DNA of 64,000 nt from Micromonospora sp. WMMA1363 (GCF_030345795.1 NZ_JAUALB010000001.1:2351001-2415000), one strand, 5' to 3'; shown: positions 52,852-63,085, numbered from the stretch's first letter. Numbers and translations are program-made. The notes: a model not told the origin generated them from the sequence alone.

Positions 52852-53898
52852 ATGGGCGATCGGACCTGGCCGCACCTGCTCTCCGCGCTGCTGCGCGGCG
52901 ACGAGCTCTCCACCGCCGACACCGCCTGGGCCATGGGCGAGATCATGTCCGGCTCGGCCGGCCCGGGACAGATCGCGGGGTTCGCGGTGGCGCTGCGCGC
53001 CAAGGGCGAGACCCCCGCCGAGGTGTCCGGCCTGGTGGAGGCGATGCTCGGGCACGCGGTCCCGGTCCAGCTCCCCGACGAACTGCGCGACACCGCGCTG
53101 GACGTGGTCGGCACCGGCGGTGACCTCGCCCATACCGTCAACATCTCCACGATGGCCTCGCTGGTGGTGGCGGGCGCCGGCGTCCGGGTGGTCAAGCACG
53201 GCAACCGTGCCGCGTCCTCCTCCTGCGGCACGGCCGACGTGCTGGAGTACCTCGGCCTGCCCCTCGACCTCGGCCCCGAGGCGGTGGCGACGTGCGTGGC
53301 CGAGGCGGGCATCGGTTTCTGCTTCGCCGCCCGGTTCCACCCCGGCATGCGGCACGCCGGTCCGGTCCGCCGCGAGCTCGGCGTGCCGACCGCCTTCAAC
53401 TTCCTCGGCCCGCTCACCAACCCGGCACGACCGCGGGCAGCCGCGGTCGGCTGCTTCGACGCACGCATGGCGCCGGTGATGGCCGACGTCTTCGCCGCAC
53501 GCGGCGACTCGGTCCTCGTCATCCGCGGCGAGGACGGGTTGGACGAGTTCACCACCGCCGCACCGACCCGGGTCTGGGCGGCGCAGGGCGGCACGGTCCG
53601 ACAGGCCCTGCTGGACTCCGCCGACCTCGGGATACCCCGGGCCACCCTGGCCGACCTGCGGGGCGGTGACGCCGCGTACAACGGCGGGGTGGTGCGCCGC
53701 CTGCTGGCCGGCGAGACCGGCCCGATACGCGACGCGGTGCTGGTCAACGCGGCCGCCGCGCTGGCGACGCAGGGTCCACTCGACGGGGACCTGACCGGGG
53801 CGCTGCGTGGCGGCCTGGCCCGCGCCGCGGAGTCCATCGACTCCGGCGCCGCCGCCCGTACGCTCGACCGCTGGATCGAGGTCGCCCGCTCCCTCTGA
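52852..53898 (+). CDS. trpD: Anthranilate phosphoribosyltransferase
   Basis: This 348-aa enzyme transfers ribose-phosphate from PRPP to anthranilate, the second tryptophan-specific step. The PRPP loop is [16 protein letters not shown]. Further motifs are [53 protein letters not shown], and the metal-binding [15 protein letters not shown]. No other trp gene is adjacent. Its position between the ctaE and ctaC clusters is the same as in mycobacteria (Rv2192c), although there it is transcribed with a different neighbour. Confidence 0.95.
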   Translation: MGDRTWPHLLSALLRGDELSTADTAWAMGEIMSGSAGPGQIAGFAVALRAKGETPAEVSGLVEAMLGHAVPVQLPDELRDTALDVVGTGGDLAHTVNISTMASLVVAGAGVRVVKHGNRAASSSCGTADVLEYLGLPLDLGPEAVATCVAEAGIGFCFAARFHPGMRHAGPVRRELGVPTAFNFLGPLTNPARPRAAAVGCFDARMAPVMADVFAARGDSVLVIRGEDGLDEFTTAAPTRVWAAQGGTVRQALLDSADLGIPRATLADLRGGDAAYNGGVVRRLLAGETGPIRDAVLVNAAAALATQGPLDGDLTGALRGGLARAAESIDSGAAARTLDRWIEVARSL

Positions 53899-53963
53899 CG
53901 GCCCGCTCAGGTCTCCCCGCGACAGTGCTGCCACCGCGCTCCTGCAGGCGCATCGCGGGCAGG

Positions 53964-54023
53964 CCGATACCACGGTGCGGGTCCGCTCCCCCCGGGGGGA
54001 GCGGACCCGCACCGTGGTATCGG
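53964..54023. terminator. Perfect 60-bp palindrome, bidirectional terminator between trpD and ctaF
   Basis: Bases 53964-53993 and 53994-54023 are exact inverted copies: a 30-bp stem with no spacer (C6 meets G6 at the centre). It lies 65 bp after the trpD stop and 7 bp beyond the ctaF stop on the other strand. Both convergent transcripts would fold the same hairpin. Confidence 0.9.
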
Positions 54024-54030
54024 TGTCGGC

Positions 54031-54459
54031 TCAGTGCTCGGCGGTGCGGCGAGTGCCGGTGTAGTACTCGAAGAGCAGGCCGCAGGCGGCGAAGACGACC
54101 GCCACCAGGCCGACGCCCAACAGCCAGAGCTGCCAGAACACCAGGCCCAGGCCGGCGATCGAGGCCGAGAGCGCCAGACCGAAGGGCCAGTAGCTGCCCG
54201 GGCTGAAGAAGCCGACCTCGCCCGCGCCGTCGGCGATCTCCCCATCCGGCCGGTCCTCCGGCCGCAGGTCGATCCGGCGGGACACGAACCAGAAGAATCC
54301 GCCACACATCAGGCAGAGCAGGAAGCTCAGTAACAGGCCGATCGTGCCGACCCACTCGACATGGCCACCGGAGTCGGCGATGGTCCAGCCCGCGTACAGG
54401 AACATGGCGAAGAGCAGGAACCCGGCGATGACGAGGAAGATGCGCCACTCGGTCTTCAT
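54031..54459 (-). CDS. ctaF: Cytochrome c oxidase subunit IV, actinobacterial
   Basis: This 142-aa protein has four membrane segments (IFLVIAGFLLFAMFLYAGWTI; TIGLLLSFLLCLMCGGFFWFV; ALSASIAGLGLVFWQLWLLG; LVAVVFAACGLLFEYY). It has the conserved GEVGFFSPGSYWPFGLALSAS stretch found only in actinobacterial aa3 oxidases. It follows ctaC after 10 bp, so the two are one operon (compare Rv2199c-Rv2200c). Confidence 0.93.
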   Translation of the reverse strand: MKTEWRIFLVIAGFLLFAMFLYAGWTIADSGGHVEWVGTIGLLLSFLLCLMCGGFFWFVSRRIDLRPEDRPDGEIADGAGEVGFFSPGSYWPFGLALSASIAGLGLVFWQLWLLGVGLVAVVFAACGLLFEYYTGTRRTAEH

Positions 54460-54469
54460 AGCTGTCCCC

Positions 54470-55441
54470 TCAGCTGTCCGCGCCGACGGACGCGTTGTCC
54501 GGGTTGAAGTTGGCCTCGGTCCGGCGCGTGTTGAACGGCTCGGTGGTCTCCGCGTACGGCTGTTCGCCGATGGCGGTCAGCGCCTCCTGCGTGGACCGGC
54601 CGGCCTGCTTGGCGGCGAGGAACTGGTCGTACCGCTCCGGCGAGACGACCCGCAACTCGAAGTTCATGAAGGCGTGGTAGCTGCCGCACAGCTCGGCACA
54701 GCGGCCCACGTACGCGCCCTCGCTCTCCAGCCGGGAGACCTCGAAGACGTTACGGATCTTGCCCGGGAAGACGTCCCGCTTGAACAGCATCTCCGGCACC
54801 CAGAAGGAGTGGATGACGTCGCGGCTGGTCTCCTCGAAGCGGATGGACCGATCGGTCGGCAGCACGAGGATCGGGATGACCTCGCTGGTACCGAGGACCG
54901 AGGCGACCGTGTTGGCCTCCACGCCCTGCCCATCGCGGTAGTTGAACTGCCAGTTCCACTTGAAGGCGACCACCTCGACGGTGACGTCGGGGTTGTTCGT
55001 CGTCTTCACCACGTCCGTCTGCACGACCGCCGTGTAGTAGAAGAGCACGGAGACGATCAGGATCGGCGCGATGGTGTAGAGGAACTCCATCGGCATGTTG
55101 TAGCGGGTCTGCACCGGCAGCTCGTTGCCCCGCTTCCGGTACCGCACCACGCACCAGAAGATCAGGCCCCACACGAACACACCGACCGCGAGCGCCGCGA
55201 TGCACGAGGCGATCCACAGGTCGTACATCCGGTTGGCCTCAGGTGTGATGCCGCCCTGCGGCCAGCCGAAGCCGCCGAACGCGGCACCGACGTCGCACCC
55301 CGTGAGCAGGACCAGCAGCGCCACTCCGCCGAGACCGAGCCCGGCAAGCCGACCGGCACCCCGCACCCGGCGCCCACCGGCTCCCGGGGATGCGCTGCGC
55401 CGTACGGCCGACGGCCGTACCTCCGAACTCCTTGCGACCAC
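54470..55441 (-). CDS. ctaC: Cytochrome c oxidase subunit II (CuA-binding lipoprotein)
   Basis: This 323-aa protein starts at GTG 55441, with GGAGG nine bases upstream; the open frame above it runs through the repeat region and is not coding. It has a lipoprotein signal, LGGVALLVLLTGCDVG (lipobox LTGC). Two membrane helices follow (WIASCIAALAVGVFVWGLIFWCV; FLYTIAPILIVSVLFYYTAVV). The periplasmic cupredoxin domain has the CuA ligands in GRCAELCGSYHAFMNFELRV plus an upstream His in DVIHSFWVPE. It accepts electrons from QcrC. ctaF follows. Confidence 0.95.
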   Translation of the reverse strand: MVARSSEVRPSAVRRSASPGAGGRRVRGAGRLAGLGLGGVALLVLLTGCDVGAAFGGFGWPQGGITPEANRMYDLWIASCIAALAVGVFVWGLIFWCVVRYRKRGNELPVQTRYNMPMEFLYTIAPILIVSVLFYYTAVVQTDVVKTTNNPDVTVEVVAFKWNWQFNYRDGQGVEANTVASVLGTSEVIPILVLPTDRSIRFEETSRDVIHSFWVPEMLFKRDVFPGKIRNVFEVSRLESEGAYVGRCAELCGSYHAFMNFELRVVSPERYDQFLAAKQAGRSTQEALTAIGEQPYAETTEPFNTRRTEANFNPDNASVGADS

Positions 55442-55617
55442 CTGGTCCTGCCTCCCTAGCGCGCCGCGGTGTGTGTCTTCTCGGTTGGTCTCCGCCAAGC
55501 GGAGCGACAGCACCGGCGGCAAAGGCGTCACCGACGGTCGCAGATTACTCGACCATGACGAGCTGGACCGTGTTGGGGTCACTGTCCGCCCCCGATCGGG
55601 GAGGTCGCGAGCCCGGC

Positions 55618-55757
55618 GACGCGATAGCGTGGCCTTCCGTGAGCGCGAGGAGCGAGCCGGGGTCGCGAGCCCCGCAGCCGCAAACAACAGGTAGCGCCGT
55701 GAGCGCGAGGAGCGAGCCGGGGTCGCGAGCCCCGCAGCCGCGAACAACGGTGTCGCC
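55618..55757 (+). repeat. 59-60-bp repeats (2 clear copies plus a decayed one) directly before the cysteine desulfurase start
   Basis: Units at 55638-55697 and 55698-55756 share GTGAGCGCGAGGAGCGAGCC and GGTCGCGAGCCCCGCAGCCGC, and a more degenerate partial copy lies upstream (about 55590-55637). The next GTGAGCGCG is the actual start codon region of the gene. The unit is the same family as the array at 21037-21373. Confidence 0.9.
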
Positions 55758-56909
55758 GTGAGCGCGTCCCCGGTCTACCTGGACGCGGCGACCGCCGCGC
55801 CACTGCACCCGGTCGCCCGGCAGGCGCTGCTGGCCGCGCTCGACGACGGTTGGGCCGATCCTGCCCGGTTGTACACCCAGGCGCGCCGCGCGCGCCTGCT
55901 CCTCGACGCCGCTCGGGAGGCGACCGCGGCCACGCTCGGTGTCCGGCCGGATGAGCTCTCCTTCACCCCCAGCGGTACGACCGCCGTGCACGCCGCCGTG
56001 CTCGGCGGCCTCACCGGCCGACGCCGCGTCGGGGCCGGCCTGGTGCACTCCGTCATCGAGCACTCGGCGGTGCTGCACGCGGCCGAGAAGCACGCGGCCG
56101 GTGGTGGTACGACGACGCCGGTGCCGGTGGACCGGCTCGGCCGGATCGACCTCGACGCCTGGTCGGAGGCGGTCCACGCGCCCGGGGTGGCGCTCGCCGT
56201 GCTGATCGCGGCGAGCCACGAGGTCGGCACGGTGCAACCGGTGGCCGAGGCCGCCGCCGCCTGTGCCGACGCCGGGGTTCCGCTCGCCGTCGACGCAGCT
56301 CAGGTGGTGGGCCGTGCACCGGTGCCCGCGGGCTGGTCGGTGCTCACCGCTAGCGCCCACAAGTGGGGCGGGCCGCCCGGCGTCGGGCTGCTGGTCGTCC
56401 GCAAGGGCACCCGCTGGGTGTCGCCCTGGCCGGCGGACGACCGCGAGTCCGGGCGCACCCCGGGGGCGGTGAACCTGCCGGGGGTCGTGGCGGCGGCGGC
56501 GAGCCTCCGTGCGGCGGCGACCGACGCGGCGGCGGAGGCGGCCCGGCTCGCGCCGCTGGTCGACCGGATCCGGGCGCGGGTGGCGGCCGAGGTGCCGGAC
56601 GTGGAGGTGGTGGGTGATCCCGAACGCCGGCTTCCCCACCTGGTGACGTTCTCCTGCCTGTACGTTGACGGCGAGGCGTTGTTGCACGCGCTGGACCGGC
56701 GGGGCTTCGCCGTCTCGTCCGGATCCTCCTGCACGTCGTCGACGCTGCGCCCGTCCCATGTGCTGGAGGCGATGGGGGTGCTGTCGCACGGCAACGTGCG
56801 GATCTCGCTGCACCGGGAGACGACCGAGGCGGATGTGGAGCGGTTCCTCGCTGAGCTGCCGGGGATCGTGGCGGGGCTACGCGCCGACGCGGGAGTCGTG
56901 GGGCTGTGA
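55758..56909 (+). CDS. Cysteine desulfurase family (NifS/IscS-like) PLP enzyme
   Basis: This 383-aa fold-type I PLP enzyme removes sulfur from cysteine. The start is GTG 55758. The N-terminal VYLDAATAAPLHPVARQALL is the family opening. The PLP lysine is in LTASAHKWGGPPGVGLLVV; other PLP contacts are SGTTAVHAAVLGG, HEVGTVQP and AVDAAQVVG. The sulfur-carrying Cys is in VSSGSSCTSSTLRPSHVLEAMG. It overlaps by four bases the TusA-like gene, its probable sulfur acceptor. The pair may feed tRNA thiolation, molybdopterin or secondary metabolism; no such target genes are beside it. Confidence 0.9.
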   Translation: MSASPVYLDAATAAPLHPVARQALLAALDDGWADPARLYTQARRARLLLDAAREATAATLGVRPDELSFTPSGTTAVHAAVLGGLTGRRRVGAGLVHSVIEHSAVLHAAEKHAAGGGTTTPVPVDRLGRIDLDAWSEAVHAPGVALAVLIAASHEVGTVQPVAEAAAACADAGVPLAVDAAQVVGRAPVPAGWSVLTASAHKWGGPPGVGLLVVRKGTRWVSPWPADDRESGRTPGAVNLPGVVAAAASLRAAATDAAAEAARLAPLVDRIRARVAAEVPDVEVVGDPERRLPHLVTFSCLYVDGEALLHALDRRGFAVSSGSSCTSSTLRPSHVLEAMGVLSHGNVRISLHRETTEADVERFLAELPGIVAGLRADAGVVGL

Positions 56910-57139
56910 CGATGCCGGAACAGGTGCTCGACTGCCGCGGGCAACGCTGCCCGCTGCCGGTGATCACGGTGGCGCGGCGGCTGCCCGAACTCCCGGTCGG
57001 CACGGTGGTCCGGGTGCTCGCGGACGATCCGGCGGCGGCGGTCGACATTCCGGCCTGGTGCCGGATGCGGGGCCAGGAGTTCGTCGGCAGCATCCCGGGC
57101 CCGGACGGCCCCGCCTACGACGTCCGCCGCCGACACTGA
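56906..57139 (+). CDS. TusA-family sulfurtransferase
   Basis: This 77-aa protein (GTG 56906; ATG 56912 is an alternative) has the family signature LDCRGQRCPLPVITVARRLPELPVGTVVRVLADDPAAAVDIPAWCR, including the CPxP motif whose Cys carries persulfide. It overlaps the desulfurase stop by four bases (GTGA), which strongly supports a donor-acceptor pair. A second Cys (AWCRM) is also usual in the family. Confidence 0.92.
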   Translation: MTMPEQVLDCRGQRCPLPVITVARRLPELPVGTVVRVLADDPAAAVDIPAWCRMRGQEFVGSIPGPDGPAYDVRRRH

Positions 57140-57203
57140 CCCCGCGCTACCGCGATCTTGCAGTTTCTGCCCCGGTATCCGCGAGACAAGCCGCAGAGTG
57201 CCG

Positions 57204-58398
<1,195 letters not shown>

Positions 58399-58531
58399 TC
58401 AGCCTACCGCTCCGGCCACCGCGCAGCGACCGGTCGGTCGGACAGCCGCCACCTCTCGCACAACCGGCGGACACGCGCCGGCGGGGCCGCCCCCTCCGTC
58501 GTGGAGGCGGCGGCCCCGCCGGCGGGAAGGC

Positions 58532-58900
58532 TCAGCTGAACGAGTCGCCGCAGGCGCAGGAGTTGCCCGCGTTCGGGTTGTCGATCGTGAAGCCCTGGGC
58601 GTCGATCCGGTCGGCGAAGTCGATGGTGGCGCCGGCCAGGTAGGGGCCGCTCATCCGGTCGACGACGACCTCGACGCCGTCGAAGTCGGTGACGATGTCG
58701 CCGTCGAGCGACCGCTCGTCGAAGAAGAGCTGGTACCGCAGGCCGGAACAGCCGCCCGGCTGCACCGCGACGCGGAGCCGCAGGTCGTCACGGCCCTCCT
58801 GCTCGATCAGAGCCTTGACCTTCTGCGCCGCGACGTCGGTGAGGATGACGGTCGTGGGGGCCTTGGCCTCGGTCGACTCGGTCTGCGCTGGCGTGGTCAC
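58532..58900 (-). CDS. erpA: A-type iron-sulfur carrier (ErpA/HesB)
   Basis: This 122-aa protein has the three cluster-binding cysteines: PGGCSGLRY, and NSCACGDSF at the C-terminus (CxC). It delivers Fe-S clusters to apoproteins; QcrA and NadA in this window are Fe-S proteins. The start is ATG 58900 with GGGAGAT upstream. It matches Rv2204c in position. The first 15 residues are disordered. Confidence 0.94.
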   Translation of the reverse strand: MTTPAQTESTEAKAPTTVILTDVAAQKVKALIEQEGRDDLRLRVAVQPGGCSGLRYQLFFDERSLDGDIVTDFDGVEVVVDRMSGPYLAGATIDFADRIDAQGFTIDNPNAGNSCACGDSFS

Positions 58901-59113
58901 GTGGAAATCTCCCTGCGCGGTATCGGTCCGGACGCACTGACCAACGCGCCGCGTCGCTCAGTATTCCCGGTGTGGTCCAGCTCCGATCGTACGCCGCCCG
59001 CGCCGCCACGGCCCGCGTGGCGTGACCGTCGCCGCAGGTTGTGCCATCGCCCGGGCCGCACACATCCGGGTACGGGCCCCGCCCGGACCAGCCGGGCGTG
59101 CGGCCCACGGGCG

Positions 59114-60250
59114 TCAGCGACTCCACTGCCGGGCCAGCCGGGCACCCAACGCCCGCAGCCCCTCGACCGGCCGCCCCAGCGCCGCCTCGACCCCGCCGCG
59201 TTCCTCCCCGCCGAAGTACTCCACCAGGCTGTACGCCTCGGTGACGCCGGCCACGGCGGCCTCCCGGCGGCCGGTACTCACCCGTCCCGCAAGCAGCACG
59301 CAGGGTACCCCCCGGTCGCGGGCGGCGCCGGCCACCCCGGTGACGACCTTGCCGCGCAGCGACTGGTGGTCGAACGATCCCTCACCGGTGATCACCAGGT
59401 CGACGGTGTCCAGCGCGGCGTCCAGCCGGACGGCGCGGGAGACCAGGCCGATACCGGACTCGCACCGGCCGCCGAGGGCCAGCACGGCCGCGCCCAGGCC
59501 GCCCGCCGCCCCGCCGCCGGGCAGCGCGCCCAGCCCGGTCGGGCAACCGGGCAGGTCCCGTTCCAGGACCCCGGCGAAGCGCTCCAGCGCGGCGTCCAGC
59601 AGCAGCACGTCAACCCGGTCGGCGCCCTTCTGCGGCCCGAAGACGTTACTGGCCCCGTGCAGCCCGAGCAGTGGGTTGTCCACGTCGGTGGCGGCCACCA
59701 AACGGACGTCACGCAGCCGGGGTGCGCCGTCCAGCGCGGTGACGGCGGCCAGCGCCGCGCCCCCGTACGGCAGGGCCCGACCGGCCTCGTCCAGTGGCGT
59801 GACGCCGAGCGCGGTGAGCATGCCGGCACCCGCGTCGTTGGTGGCCGAGCCGCCGAGCCCGATCACCACCTGGCGCGCGCCCTGCTCCACGGCGGCGGCG
59901 ACCAGCAGCCCCAGCCCGTACGAGGTGGTGCTCTTCGGGTCGCGCTCGGCGAGGGTGAGCAGATGCAGACCGCACGCCTGGGCGCTCTCCAGGTAGCCGG
60001 AGCCGTCCGCAGTGATCAGGATCTCAGCGGTCACCGGCCGACCGTACGGGTCGACGGTCGGCACCGGCACCCGACGGGCGTCCAGCGCGTCGGCGAGCAC
60101 GTCCAGGAACCCGGGCCCGCCGTCGGCGAGCGGCCGCACGAGCAGGTCGTCACCGCCGGCCACCTCCCGCCAGCCGTCCGCCACGGCGGCGGCCACGTCC
60201 GGGGCGGACAGGCTGCCGCCGAACTTGTCGGGGCAGAGCAGCACGCGCAT
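59114..60250 (-). CDS. glxK: Glycerate kinase
   Basis: This 378-aa GckA/GlxK-type kinase (PF02595) phosphorylates glycerate. The N-terminal motif is RVLLCPDKFGGSLSAPDVAAAVADGW. The central motif is VIGLGGSATNDAGAGMLTALG, and the C-terminal motifs are ITGEGSFDHQSLRGKVVTGVAGAA and VLLAGRV. The start is ATG 60250 (MRVLLCPDKF); the frame open above it overlaps nadA. It is divergent from nadA with 68 bp between starts. Position agrees with Rv2205c. Confidence 0.93.
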   Translation of the reverse strand: MRVLLCPDKFGGSLSAPDVAAAVADGWREVAGGDDLLVRPLADGGPGFLDVLADALDARRVPVPTVDPYGRPVTAEILITADGSGYLESAQACGLHLLTLAERDPKSTTSYGLGLLVAAAVEQGARQVVIGLGGSATNDAGAGMLTALGVTPLDEAGRALPYGGAALAAVTALDGAPRLRDVRLVAATDVDNPLLGLHGASNVFGPQKGADRVDVLLLDAALERFAGVLERDLPGCPTGLGALPGGGAAGGLGAAVLALGGRCESGIGLVSRAVRLDAALDTVDLVITGEGSFDHQSLRGKVVTGVAGAARDRGVPCVLLAGRVSTGRREAAVAGVTEAYSLVEYFGGEERGGVEAALGRPVEGLRALGARLARQWSR

Positions 60251-60318
60251 GTCGTGCAGTGTGGCAGCACACACCAGCGGAGGCGGCGGCGCGCCCGCGC
60301 TGTGGAACCATGGGGTGC

Positions 60319-61518
60319 GTGACGTCGACCTGGGTTGAACCTTCCAACACCGCCACCGCGCTGCTCCTGCTCGGCCGGGGCAGCGACCCCGCCACCGAGC
60401 GGGGCGTGGAGTGTCCGGGTGACCTGCCGGCACCGAGCGACCCGGACCTGGTGGCCCGGGCGGCGGCGGCGAAGGCGAAGCTGGGCAGCAAGGTGTTCGT
60501 GCTGGGCCACCACTACCAGCGCGACGAGGTGATCCGGTTCGCCGACGTGACGGGCGACTCGTTCAAGCTGGCCCGGGAGGCCGCGGCGCGGCCGGCGGCG
60601 GAGTACATCGTCTTCTGCGGCGTGCACTTCATGGCCGAGAGCGCCGACATCCTCACCTCGGACGCGCAGCGGGTGATCCTGCCCGACCTGGCCGCCGGTT
60701 GCTCGATGGCGGACATGGCGGTGCTGTCGCAGGTCGAAACGGCCTGGGACACGCTCACCGAGCTGGGCATCGCGGAGCAGACCGTCCCGGTGACGTACAT
60801 GAACTCCTCGGCGGACATCAAGGGTTTCGTCGGGCGCACCGGCGGCGTGGTCTGCACCTCGTCGAACGCGAAGCGAGCCCTCGAATGGGCGTACCAGCAG
60901 GGTGAGAAGGTGCTCTTCCTGCCCGACCAGCACCTGGGCCGGAACACCGCCGTGCTGGAGATGGGTTTCTCACTGGACGACTGCGTCACCTACGACCCGC
61001 ACAAGCCGGGCGGCGGGCTCAACCCGGACCAGCTGCGCGACGCGAAGATGATCCTGTGGCGGGGACACTGTTCGGTGCACGGCCGGTTCACCCTCGACAG
61101 CGTCGACGACGTCCGGGAGCGGGTGCCGGACGTCAACGTACTGGTGCACCCGGAGTGCCGGCACGAGGTGGTGAGGGCCGCCGACTTCGTCGGGTCGACC
61201 GAGTACATCATCCGGACGATCGAGGCCGCTCCGGCCGGTTCGGCGTGGGCGGTCGGAACCGAGCTGAACCTGGTCCGCCGGCTCGCGCTGGCGAACCCGG
61301 ACAAGCAGATCATGTTCCTGGACAAAGCGGTCTGCTACTGCTCGACGATGAACCGGATCGACCTGCCCCACCTGGTGTGGGCGCTGGAGGAACTGGTCGC
61401 CGGCCGGGTGGTCAACCAGATCACGGTCGACCCGGGCACCGCGCACCACGCGCGGGTGGCGCTGGACCAGATGCTTGCCCTCCCCGGAGCGGACGCCCCG
61501 CCGCCGAACGCGAGCTGA
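60319..61518 (+). CDS. nadA: Quinolinate synthase
   Basis: This 399-aa 4Fe-4S enzyme condenses iminoaspartate with dihydroxyacetone phosphate in NAD synthesis. Motifs are VLGHHYQRDEVIRFADVTGDS, IVFCGVHFMAESADILT (first cluster Cys), MNSSADIKGFVGRTGGVVCTSSNA (second), VLVHPECRHEVV, TELNLV, and DKAVCYCSTMNRIDL (third). GTG 60319 (MTSTWVEPSN) is my choice; ATG 60310 is also in frame and neither has a clear ribosome site. nadB and nadC are not in the window. Confidence 0.94.
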   Translation: MTSTWVEPSNTATALLLLGRGSDPATERGVECPGDLPAPSDPDLVARAAAAKAKLGSKVFVLGHHYQRDEVIRFADVTGDSFKLAREAAARPAAEYIVFCGVHFMAESADILTSDAQRVILPDLAAGCSMADMAVLSQVETAWDTLTELGIAEQTVPVTYMNSSADIKGFVGRTGGVVCTSSNAKRALEWAYQQGEKVLFLPDQHLGRNTAVLEMGFSLDDCVTYDPHKPGGGLNPDQLRDAKMILWRGHCSVHGRFTLDSVDDVRERVPDVNVLVHPECRHEVVRAADFVGSTEYIIRTIEAAPAGSAWAVGTELNLVRRLALANPDKQIMFLDKAVCYCSTMNRIDLPHLVWALEELVAGRVVNQITVDPGTAHHARVALDQMLALPGADAPPPNAS

Positions 61519-61613
61519 GCACTGTCCGTAACTCCCTTGGTACGGAAAAGTGCCAGATCACCGATAGATTCCCCTGCGGGTGATGTGACCGATCCAATCT
61601 CGTCACAGAGGGC

Positions 61614-61619
61614 TATGCT
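61614..61619 (+). promoter_or_regulatory. -10 box (TATGCT) upstream of the murA-like gene
   Basis: TATGCT lies about 110 bp before the TTG start, preceded by TCACAG-like sequence at a -35 distance. The stretch 61519-61620 is AT-richer than the rest of the region. A leader of roughly 100 nt would follow. Confidence 0.4.
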
Positions 61620-61729
61620 GCCGGGGCAACGACGCACGGGGACACCCGTTGCGGCCGCCGCCGCAGCGGGTCGCGGGGCATCCGCCCCATCAACGACACA
61701 CGGCACCACCCGACGCGCTGGAGGTTGCG

Positions 61730-63085
61730 TTGACCGACGACGTCCTGGTCGTACACGGAGGCACTCCGCTGGAAGGGCGGATCCGCGTGCGCGGCGCGAA
61801 GAACCTGGTCTCCAAGGCGATGGTCGCCGCCCTGCTCGGCGACAGCCCGAGCCGGCTGTACGACGTGCCGAAGATCCGGGACGTCGAGGTGGTCCGCGGG
61901 CTGCTCGGCCTGCACGGGGTCAAGGTCACCGACGGCGACGAGGACGGCGGGTTGGTCTTCGACCCCGCCAACGTGGAGAGCGCCAGCACCGACCAGATCA
62001 ACGTGCACGCCGGCTCCAGTCGGATCCCGATCCTGCTCTGCGGGCCACTGCTGCACCGGCTGGGGCACGCGTTCATCCCGGACCTGGGTGGCTGCCACAT
62101 CGGCCCCCGCCCGATCGACTTCCACCTGCAGGCGCTGCGGGAGTTCGGCGCCACCGTCGACAAGCGGCCGGAGGGTCTGCACCTGTCGGCGCCGAACGGT
62201 CTGCACGGCACCAAGTTCGCCCTGCCGTACCCGAGCGTCGGTGCCACCGAGCAGGTGCTTCTCACCGCCGTGCTCGCCGAAGGGGTCACCGAGCTGCGCA
62301 ACGCGGCGGTCGAGCCGGAGATCATCGACCTGATCTGCGTGCTGCAGAAGATGGGCGCGATCATCAAGGTGCACACCGACCGGGTGATCGAGATCCAGGG
62401 CGTGCCGAAGCTGCACGGGTATTCGCACCGGCCCATCCCCGACCGGATCGAGGCGGCGAGCTGGGCGGCGGCCGCCCTGGCGACCCGCGGCCACGTCGAG
62501 GTGCTCGGCGCCCAGCAGGCCGACATGATGACCTTCCTCAACATCTTCCGCTCGGTCGGCGGCGAGTACGAGGTCACCGACGTGCGGCCGCCACGGCTGG
62601 GCGACCCCGGGCAGGAGGGCGGCATCCGGTTCTGGCACCCGGGCGGCGAGCTGAAGTCGGTCGCGCTGGAGACCGACGTGCACCCCGGCTTCATGACCGA
62701 CTGGCAGCAGCCACTCGTGGTGGCGCTGACCCAGGCGCGGGGCCTGTCGATCGTCCACGAGACGGTGTACGAGCAGCGGCTCGGCTACACCGAGGCACTC
62801 AACTCGATGGGTGCCAACATCCAGGTCTACCGGGACTGCCTCGGCGGCACCCCCTGTCGCTTCGGCCGGCGCAACTTCAAGCACTCGGCGGTCATCGCCG
62901 GGCCCAGCAAACTACACGCCGCCGACCTGGTCATCCCCGACCTGCGGGCCGGGTTCAGCCACCTGATCGCCGCGCTCGCCGCCGAGGGCACCTCCCGGGT
63001 GTACGGCGTCGACCTGATCGATCGCGGCTACGAGGACTTCGAGGCCAAGCTCGCCGACCTCGGCGCGCACGTCGAGCGCCCGTAA
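61730..63085 (+). CDS. murA: UDP-N-acetylglucosamine 1-carboxyvinyltransferase (MurA family)
   Basis: This 451-aa enolpyruvyl transferase performs the first committed step of peptidoglycan synthesis. I chose TTG 61730 because GGAGG lies five bases before it. The N-terminal motif is LEGRIRVRGAKNLVSKAMVAALL. The catalytic-Cys loop is PDLGGCHIGPRPIDFHLQAL, so fosfomycin-sensitive Cys is present. Further motifs are PDRIEAASWAAAALATRG and DLRAGFSHLIAALAAEGTSRVYGVDLIDRGYE. It is about 30 residues longer than E. coli MurA. Whether it is the only MurA or a second paralogue cannot be seen here. Confidence 0.92.
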   Translation: MTDDVLVVHGGTPLEGRIRVRGAKNLVSKAMVAALLGDSPSRLYDVPKIRDVEVVRGLLGLHGVKVTDGDEDGGLVFDPANVESASTDQINVHAGSSRIPILLCGPLLHRLGHAFIPDLGGCHIGPRPIDFHLQALREFGATVDKRPEGLHLSAPNGLHGTKFALPYPSVGATEQVLLTAVLAEGVTELRNAAVEPEIIDLICVLQKMGAIIKVHTDRVIEIQGVPKLHGYSHRPIPDRIEAASWAAAALATRGHVEVLGAQQADMMTFLNIFRSVGGEYEVTDVRPPRLGDPGQEGGIRFWHPGGELKSVALETDVHPGFMTDWQQPLVVALTQARGLSIVHETVYEQRLGYTEALNSMGANIQVYRDCLGGTPCRFGRRNFKHSAVIAGPSKLHAADLVIPDLRAGFSHLIAALAAEGTSRVYGVDLIDRGYEDFEAKLADLGAHVERP

